From Acidimicrobiaceae bacterium (GTDB lineage: Bacteria > Actinomycetota > Acidimicrobiia > Acidimicrobiales > RAAP-2), in the NCBI GenBank assembly GCA_003162395.1, contig PMON01000041.1, positions 1,143-62,948 of the forward strand: 61,806 nucleotides of DNA. Direction: 5' to 3'. A model generated the notes under the pieces. The model was not told the origin of the DNA. It searched no databases and saw only the letters and a list, made by a program, of their open reading frames with translations. Both the position numbers and the translations under genes were made by a program. Positions 56,362-61,806 of the stretch are shown one piece after another. Within the stretch, counting starts at the first letter, position 1; the number at the start of each line of letters is the position of its first letter.

Positions 56362-57072
56362 CTACTGGGGACCGGGTCGCTCGTTCCCGGCACGTCCTGC
56401 GACCGCAGTCGGCTCGAATCGGGTGGTGAGCCACGACGCGTCGAGGTCGGCCAGCGAGTCGAGCACCAGCGTGGCGCTGTCGAAAGCCGCGTGAGCGCGC
56501 TCGTCGGCGGCGGGCACGGCGACGCAGCCCATGCCGGCAGCGGCCGCGGCGACGACGCCCGCTGCCGAGTCCTCGAAGACGAGGCAGGCGCGTGGCGCGA
56601 TGCCCAGCGTCGCCGCGGTCGTGAGGAACACCCCCGGATGTGGCTTCCCGAACGGCTCGTCCTCTGCGGAGTGGATCACCTCGAAGGACTCGTCGAGCCC
56701 GAAGTGCCGCAGCGTCCGGTCGATCAGCCGCCGAGGCGTGGAACTCGCGAGCGCGATGGGACCGAGCGAGGCGCAGAGCGACAGGGCGCGCGTCGCCCCT
56801 GGCAGCAGGCGACCGACGTCGTCGACTAGCTCCCCGACGCGGTCGAGGACCAAGTCGACGACCTCTCCGATGCTGGGCGCGTCCCACGGGGCGAGACCGT
56901 GGTAGTGGTCCACGACCTCGCGGACGAACATCCCCTTGGTCGCACGCGTGGCGTCGGGATCGATCGGCGCGCCCAGGGGCACGAGGATCTCGAGCTCGGC
57001 TCGATGCCAGAGGATCTCGGAGTCGACCAGAAGGCCGTCCATGTCGAAGATGGACGCCGCGTAGGCGGGCAC
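56362..57072 (-). CDS. HAD-superfamily phosphatase, beta-phosphoglucomutase-like
   Basis: A 236-residue hydrolase. Motif I is FDMDGLLVDSE (nucleophile and general acid Asp), motif II the Ser in ALASSTP, motif III Lys in FGKPHPGVF and motif IV the acidic pair in VFEDSAAGV. An alpha-helical cap lies between. This subgroup includes sugar-phosphate phosphatases and mutases; the substrate is unknown. Start GTG at 57072 is one base after the stop of the peroxidase gene, so the two are cotranslated. Confidence 0.88.
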   Translation of the reverse strand: MPAYAASIFDMDGLLVDSEILWHRAELEILVPLGAPIDPDATRATKGMFVREVVDHYHGLAPWDAPSIGEVVDLVLDRVGELVDDVGRLLPGATRALSLCASLGPIALASSTPRRLIDRTLRHFGLDESFEVIHSAEDEPFGKPHPGVFLTTAATLGIAPRACLVFEDSAAGVVAAAAAGMGCVAVPAADERAHAAFDSATLVLDSLADLDASWLTTRFEPTAVAGRAGNERPGPQ

Positions 57073-57073
57073 G

Positions 57074-57562
<489 letters not shown>

Positions 57563-57568
57563 GGCGCG

Positions 57569-57574
57569 ACGATA
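57569..57574 (-). promoter_or_regulatory. -10 element of peroxidase gene, leaderless geometry
   Basis: TATCGT on the minus strand, six bases before the ATG at 57562. Confidence 0.5.
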
Positions 57575-57684
57575 GTGGGACGCGCGGCGTCGGGAGGCGG
57601 CCGCCACTCGGCGTCGCGGACCATCGAACGTTATGGTCGAATCCGTGCGGGCACTGGACCGCACCTCCGAGAGAAGGGCGTCGG

Positions 57685-58698
57685 ATGGCAAGTGACCCCG
57701 GTCGCCGCTATGACCAGATGAGCTCGAAGGCCTACGAGCACCCCGCGGACCGAGCGGCGACGTCCGCGCTGCGGTCGATCCCGCTCATGGACAAGGCGAT
57801 CAAGCGGCTGACCCACCTCGCCATGGAACGCCAGCTGCACCAGATGCTGGTGGGAAACGCCGTGCGGATCGGCGAGCACCAGGTGCCGGCGCTCTTCGCT
57901 TCGTACCAGCGCTGCGCCATCGCCCTCGACATCGAACCCGCCCCCACGCTCTACATCACCCAGACGCCCCTCGCGAACGCGATGACCGTGGGCGCGCAGC
58001 GACCGGTGGTGCTCATCTACTCAGGACTCGCCGCGTCCTACGATGCCGACGAGGTCCAGGCGATCCTGGCCCATGAGCTCGGCCACGTGCTCTCGGAGCA
58101 CTACTACTACACGACCGCGTTCGTGCTGGTCGCACAGATGCTCACGTCGTCGCTGCCCGGCGGGGTGACTGGCCTCCCGGTGATGGCGCTCTACATGGCC
58201 CTGCTCGAGTGGTCTCGGGCCGCCGAGCTGTCCTCGGACCGAGCGAGCGCGCTCGTGATGGACGATCCGCTCACGACGTGCCGGATGCTGATGCGGATGG
58301 CGGGCGGTGCCGTCGAGGGCATGAATCTCGACGCGTTCATCGCGCAGGCGACGGAGTACGAGGAAGAAGACGACCTCTTTGCGCGGTGGGGCCGGGCGAT
58401 GGTGGAGCTCACTCGGACCCACCCGTTTGCGGTGCGGCGGGTCCGCGAGCTCGTCGCCTGGGTCGAGGCGGGCGACTTCGACCGGATCCGGTCCGGAAGC
58501 TACGTCCGCCGAGGCAGCGAGCCGCCGCCGTCAGCGGAGTTCGAGGCGGCCGTCGCGCACTACCGAGCGCGCTTCACGAGCACGCTCGAGCGCACGACGG
58601 GCGGCGTGCAGCGGCTGGTCAGCCAGCTCGAGGACTGGTTCAAGGGGACCGACGCGCACGACGGCGAGGACGACGCCGACGCTCAGGGCGTCAGCTGA
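57685..58698 (+). CDS. M48-family zinc metalloprotease
   Basis: A 337-residue protease with the HELGH zinc motif in QAILAHELGHVLSEHYYY (about residue 130) and the third ligand Glu in WSRAAELSSDRASA. One hydrophobic region (TTAFVLVAQMLTSSLPGGVTGLPVMALYMALL) may insert in the membrane; there is no signal peptide. The acidic tail is hydrophilic. Its relatives serve in quality control; substrate unknown. GAAGGG lies upstream of ATG 57685, and TATGGT at 57632-57637 is the likely -10, giving a leader of about 40 bases. Confidence 0.9.
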   Translation: MASDPGRRYDQMSSKAYEHPADRAATSALRSIPLMDKAIKRLTHLAMERQLHQMLVGNAVRIGEHQVPALFASYQRCAIALDIEPAPTLYITQTPLANAMTVGAQRPVVLIYSGLAASYDADEVQAILAHELGHVLSEHYYYTTAFVLVAQMLTSSLPGGVTGLPVMALYMALLEWSRAAELSSDRASALVMDDPLTTCRMLMRMAGGAVEGMNLDAFIAQATEYEEEDDLFARWGRAMVELTRTHPFAVRRVRELVAWVEAGDFDRIRSGSYVRRGSEPPPSAEFEAAVAHYRARFTSTLERTTGGVQRLVSQLEDWFKGTDAHDGEDDADAQGVS

Positions 58699-58753
58699 CC
58701 GTCACACGGGCAGCCGGCTAGACGCCGTCCCGGCGAGGAGCCGATGGAACGCG

Positions 58754-60364
58754 CTACGTCTCCTTGGGATACTCGTCGATGCCGAAGAGGCCGACCTCCC
58801 TACCAAAGTCCTCGGGAACGAGCGTGGGCGTGTCGGCATTGAGCACCTCGCCACGGAAGAAGGCTGGTCGGATCGAGCGGTAGACCAGCATCAGCACGAC
58901 GCCCAGGATGAGCGCGATCATGTCGATGACGAAGACGCCGCTCATCTGCCAGTGTGGCCAGAAGGACAGGTCCCACTGCGTCGCGCTGCCGGAACGCGAG
59001 GGGCTCCAGTAGTACCAGAGGTTGTACCCGAGGGCCCCCCAGAGCATCACGAAGCCGAGGAGCGGCAGGATCCCGCGCAGCAAGAGGTTTCTCGCGCTGG
59101 CGAACAACGAGCTTCGGAAGAACCACACGCACTCGAGCCCAGTGAGGCCGTAGTAGAAGGCGATCATCACCCCGAGTGCGGACACCGAGTCGGCGATCAC
59201 CGAGCCCGCGGAGATGTAGTTCATCGCGACGTAGAGCACGATCGAGACGAGGCCCATGATCACCGTCGCCCACGTCGGGGTGAAGAAGCGACGGTGGGTC
59301 TTCGCGAACGCCTTCGGGACTGCCTTGTAGACGCCCATTGCAAGAACGGTCCGTGCCGTCGGCAGGATCGTGGTCTGGGTGCTGGCTGCCGCCGAGCTCA
59401 GCACCATGAGCAGCAGCAAGTGAAACAGGACGTTGCCGAAGGAGCCGGACCCGAAAACCGCGTGGCCGAGGACCGAGAGCACGTCGTTCACGTTGCTCGG
59501 GTTCCCGAGCCCGACGCCGGTTTGCCCGACACCAGCGAACGACTGGACGGAGACGACCACGAGCACGTAGGTCGCAAGCAAGATCAGCGTCGAGAGGACC
59601 GCCGCTCGTCCCGGCGTGGTGTGGGGATGTGCCGTTTCCTCGTTGACCGAGACCGTTGTGTCCCACCCCCAGTAGATGAACAGCATCAGCAAGACGCCGT
59701 TGATGAACGCCGAGGGACCCGAGATGTCGAACGGGTTGAACCACGACGCTGCGATCGCGAGGTGGTACGAGGGCGCCGTGCCGTTGCCAACCTTGATCAG
59801 TGCCCACACCGACAGCACGACCAGCATCGTGAGCTCAATGCTGAGCAGCACCTTCTGGAAGTTCGCCGAGACCTCGATCCCCACGTAGCAGATGAGGGTC
59901 ATCACGACGATCCAGGCGATGCCCACGAGCAGCACCCAGACGCTGCTCGCGTTGCCGCCAATCGAGCCCGTGTTGAAGAGGAAGAACACGTACTGCCCAG
60001 CAATCTGGGCGAGGCTTGCCATGACGAGGACGTCGGCGGCGACGATGCCCCATCCACCCATCCACCCCGTCATCGGGCCGAACGCACGCGTACCCCAGGT
60101 GAAGGTCGTCCCGCAGTCGGGGTCCTTGGAGTTGAGCTCCTTGTACGCGTAGGCGATGCACAGCATCGGGACGAACGCGATGATCGTCACAATGGGCGCC
60201 TGAAGGCCGATCGCGGCAACCACGAAGCCAAGCGTGGCCGCGAGGCTGTAGGCAGGCGCCGTCGAGGCAACACCGACGACCGTGCTTGAAATCAGCCCGA
60301 GCGCGCCTCGCTTGAGACCCTTTTGCAAATGATCCGACGTGCCGTCCACTATTTCCGTGGTCAC
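58754..60364 (-). CDS. APC-family amino acid/amine permease
   Basis: A 536-residue transporter with about 12 membrane helices. The first helix region GLISSTVVGVASTAPAYSLAATLG carries the unwound GxG/S-type substrate loop of the APC fold; CGTTFTWGTRAFGPMTGWMGGWG and the WGWDTTVSVNEET segment are typical of amino acid-polyamine transporters. GTG at 60364 has a GGGGGAGG ribosome site. It lies 194 bp below the alanine dehydrogenase gene, same strand, and may have its own promoter. The substrate is inferred to be an amino acid or amine from the neighbours. Confidence 0.9.
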   Translation of the reverse strand: MTTEIVDGTSDHLQKGLKRGALGLISSTVVGVASTAPAYSLAATLGFVVAAIGLQAPIVTIIAFVPMLCIAYAYKELNSKDPDCGTTFTWGTRAFGPMTGWMGGWGIVAADVLVMASLAQIAGQYVFFLFNTGSIGGNASSVWVLLVGIAWIVVMTLICYVGIEVSANFQKVLLSIELTMLVVLSVWALIKVGNGTAPSYHLAIAASWFNPFDISGPSAFINGVLLMLFIYWGWDTTVSVNEETAHPHTTPGRAAVLSTLILLATYVLVVVSVQSFAGVGQTGVGLGNPSNVNDVLSVLGHAVFGSGSFGNVLFHLLLLMVLSSAAASTQTTILPTARTVLAMGVYKAVPKAFAKTHRRFFTPTWATVIMGLVSIVLYVAMNYISAGSVIADSVSALGVMIAFYYGLTGLECVWFFRSSLFASARNLLLRGILPLLGFVMLWGALGYNLWYYWSPSRSGSATQWDLSFWPHWQMSGVFVIDMIALILGVVLMLVYRSIRPAFFRGEVLNADTPTLVPEDFGREVGLFGIDEYPKET

Positions 60365-60558
60365 CGCAACCTCCCCCGAGGCACCGCTGCCGCGTCCCGT
60401 CGACTCGGCACGTCCAATGGCAAATGGAACCTAGTGCACGACGCTGCCCGCGGTCGGTACTCGACGGCCAGTGCGACCTTCATGGGCTTCGTCGATCGAG
60501 GCGGCCACGGTTCGTGGCGCAGCGGTGATGTTGCCCGGCGCGTCGGCCGTGCTGATGC

Positions 60559-61677
60559 CTACAGGACGGCGCCGAGCTCGACGACCGGCAAGTCGTGCGC
60601 GTCGCCGACGGGCCCGCAAGTGAGTGCGCCCTCGACGACGTTCACGCCTTCGGCGAGCGCGCGATCCTCGCGGACCGCATCGCGCCAGCCCTTACGCGCG
60701 ATCGCCATCGTGTACGGGAGCGTCGCGTTCACGAGCGCGTGCGTCGAGGTCTCGGGCACGGCGCCCGGCATGTTGGCGACGCAGTAGAAGATGCAGCCTT
60801 TGTGCTCGAACACAGGGTCGGAGTGCGTGGTCGGGTGCGTGCCCTCGAAGCACCCCCCCTGATCGACCGAGATGTCGACCAGCACCGACCCAGGCCGCAT
60901 GCGCGACACGAGGTCGTCGCTCACGAGCTTGGGTGCCTTCGCTCCGAAGACGAGCACGGCCCCGATCACGATGTCCGCACTGATGCACGCCTCTTCGATG
61001 GCGTGCACGGAGGACGCGACGGTCTCGACCTCGCCTCGGAAGTGGTGGTCGACCTGCCGAAGGCGTTCGAGGTTCTTGTCGAAGATGTGGACGTTGGCGA
61101 GCATCCCGACTGCGACGGTCGCCGCCGCCATTCCCGAGACGCCGGCCCCCAGCACGATCACGTTCGCAGCCGCGACCCCCGGCACGCCGCAGACCAGCGT
61201 GCCTCGGCCGCCCCCAGAGCGCATGAGGTGGTGTGCGCCCATGAGCGGTGCCATGCGCCCCGCGACCTCGCTCATCGGCGTGAGCAGCGGGAGGGAGTTG
61301 TCCGGGAGTCGGACGGTCTCGTACGCAATGGCCGTGTTGCCTGCTGCGAGCAGCGCGTCGGTGCACGGTCGCGACGCGGCGAGGTGCAGGTACGTGAAGA
61401 GGACCTGGCCCGTTCGCAGTCCAAGGAGCGGATACTCGGACTTCACGGGCTCTTTGACCTTCAGCACGAGATCCGCAGTGGACCAGACGTCGACCGCCGT
61501 CCCGACGATCGTCGCTCCCGTGGCGGCGAAGTCATCGTCTCGGATGGAAGAGCCAGCCCCGGCGCCTGCCTCGATCAGGACCTCATGACCCGCGCCCGTG
61601 AGCTCTCGAGCGCCGGCGGGTGTCAGCGCGACGCGGTACTCGTCGTCCTTCACCTCGCTGGGGACCCCGATGATCAT
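60559..61677 (-). CDS. ald: Alanine dehydrogenase
   Basis: A 372-residue NAD enzyme interconverting alanine with pyruvate and ammonia. It begins MIIGVPSEVKDDEYRVALTPAG with the substrate-binding Arg, has VKEPVKSEY with the active Lys, TYLHLAA with the catalytic His, the nucleotide loop VLGAGVSGMAAATVAVG and VDISVDQGGCFEG with the catalytic Asp. ATG at 61677 lies 16 bp after the upstream aldehyde dehydrogenase stop, so the two are one operon. Confidence 0.95.
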   Translation of the reverse strand: MIIGVPSEVKDDEYRVALTPAGARELTGAGHEVLIEAGAGAGSSIRDDDFAATGATIVGTAVDVWSTADLVLKVKEPVKSEYPLLGLRTGQVLFTYLHLAASRPCTDALLAAGNTAIAYETVRLPDNSLPLLTPMSEVAGRMAPLMGAHHLMRSGGGRGTLVCGVPGVAAANVIVLGAGVSGMAAATVAVGMLANVHIFDKNLERLRQVDHHFRGEVETVASSVHAIEEACISADIVIGAVLVFGAKAPKLVSDDLVSRMRPGSVLVDISVDQGGCFEGTHPTTHSDPVFEHKGCIFYCVANMPGAVPETSTHALVNATLPYTMAIARKGWRDAVREDRALAEGVNVVEGALTCGPVGDAHDLPVVELGAVL

Positions 61678-61693
61678 GTCGTGGCTCTGCCCC

Positions 61694-61806
61694 TCACTCG
61701 CCCATGAAGTGCATCACGTGCTTGACCCGCGTGTAGTCCTCGAAGCCGTAGACCGAGAGGTCCTTGCCGTAGCCCGAGTGCTTGAAGCCGCCGTGCGGCA
61801 TCTCGG
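61694..61806 (-). CDS. Aldehyde dehydrogenase, C-terminal end (partial at right edge)
   Basis: The last 37 residues are visible, reading MPHGGFKHSGYGKDLSVYG then FEDYTRVKHVM. This ending is characteristic of the gamma-aminobutyraldehyde/betaine-aldehyde dehydrogenase group (PatD-like), which oxidises amino-aldehydes from putrescine breakdown. The rest of the gene lies outside the window. It is followed closely by ald. Confidence 0.8.
   Translation of the reverse strand, partial: EMPHGGFKHSGYGKDLSVYGFEDYTRVKHVMHFMGE

Overview
The window reads as a high-GC actinobacterial chromosome, most likely Acidimicrobiia or a near relative. This rests on a serC/serA set of actinobacterial type, a PASTA-domain kinase, a DUF6629 membrane protein, frequent GTG starts, GTGA/ATGA gene overlaps, and several genes whose start codon follows a TANNNT hexamer by six bases (leaderless-type promoters). 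The lineage is an inference; no rRNA or tRNA gene is present to fix it.

The window has two halves with a sharp boundary near 22.4 kb. The left part (1-22.4 kb) is accessory DNA. By hand count, one line at 11281-11340 is about 52% G+C, against about 68% for a line at 42001-42060. Genes are loosely spaced, point in both directions, often carry strong Shine-Dalgarno sequences, and many are defence-like or unknown. From left to right they are: a partial gene of unknown function; a SIR2-TPR protein; a small zinc-ribbon protein; a secreted trypsin-like protease with a duplicated 94-residue domain, divergent from an unknown helical/beta protein; a small membrane protein; a PD-(D/E)XK-like nuclease candidate; a membrane-anchored protein; an OLD-type AAA-TOPRIM nuclease; the N-terminal part of an McrB-like protein with its motor domain missing; a YbjN-type chaperone-like protein; a DUF1810 protein; a calcineurin-like phosphoesterase; two small coupled or frameshifted ORFs; a LysR regulator; a large membrane protein; a DUF262-HNH nuclease; and a Z1/DUF4420 pair whose Z1 gene has been truncated by a group II intron fragment. 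The intron's 5' end lies 38 bp from the terminator of the first core gene.

The right part (22.4-61.8 kb) is core metabolism and housekeeping: acyl-CoA dehydrogenase, ilvE, greA, serA, an aspartate-type aminotransferase head-to-head with serC, a five-gene chain of 4-bp overlaps (esterase-gatC-gatA-gatB-secreted protein), an SCP2 protein, a short-chain dehydrogenase/MFS pair, a run of aldehyde dehydrogenase-cysteine desulfurase-mnmA-ligA-PASTA kinase-zinc-knuckle protein, a sirtuin, a yceI/marR divergent pair, ileS, a GNAT acetyltransferase, a DUF885 peptidase, a HAD phosphatase with glutathione peroxidase, an M48 protease, an APC permease, alanine dehydrogenase and the end of an aldehyde dehydrogenase resembling gamma-aminobutyraldehyde dehydrogenase. 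Two core genes look broken: a VOC-family gene with an in-frame TAG and a PQ-loop transporter gene with a frameshift.

Functionally, the serine branch (serA, serC) is together; the cysteine desulfurase probably feeds sulfur to MnmA next door; GatCAB and IleS serve translation; and the permease, alanine dehydrogenase and aldehyde dehydrogenase at the right edge suggest amine or amino-acid catabolism. The left half looks like a defence island that is partly decaying.
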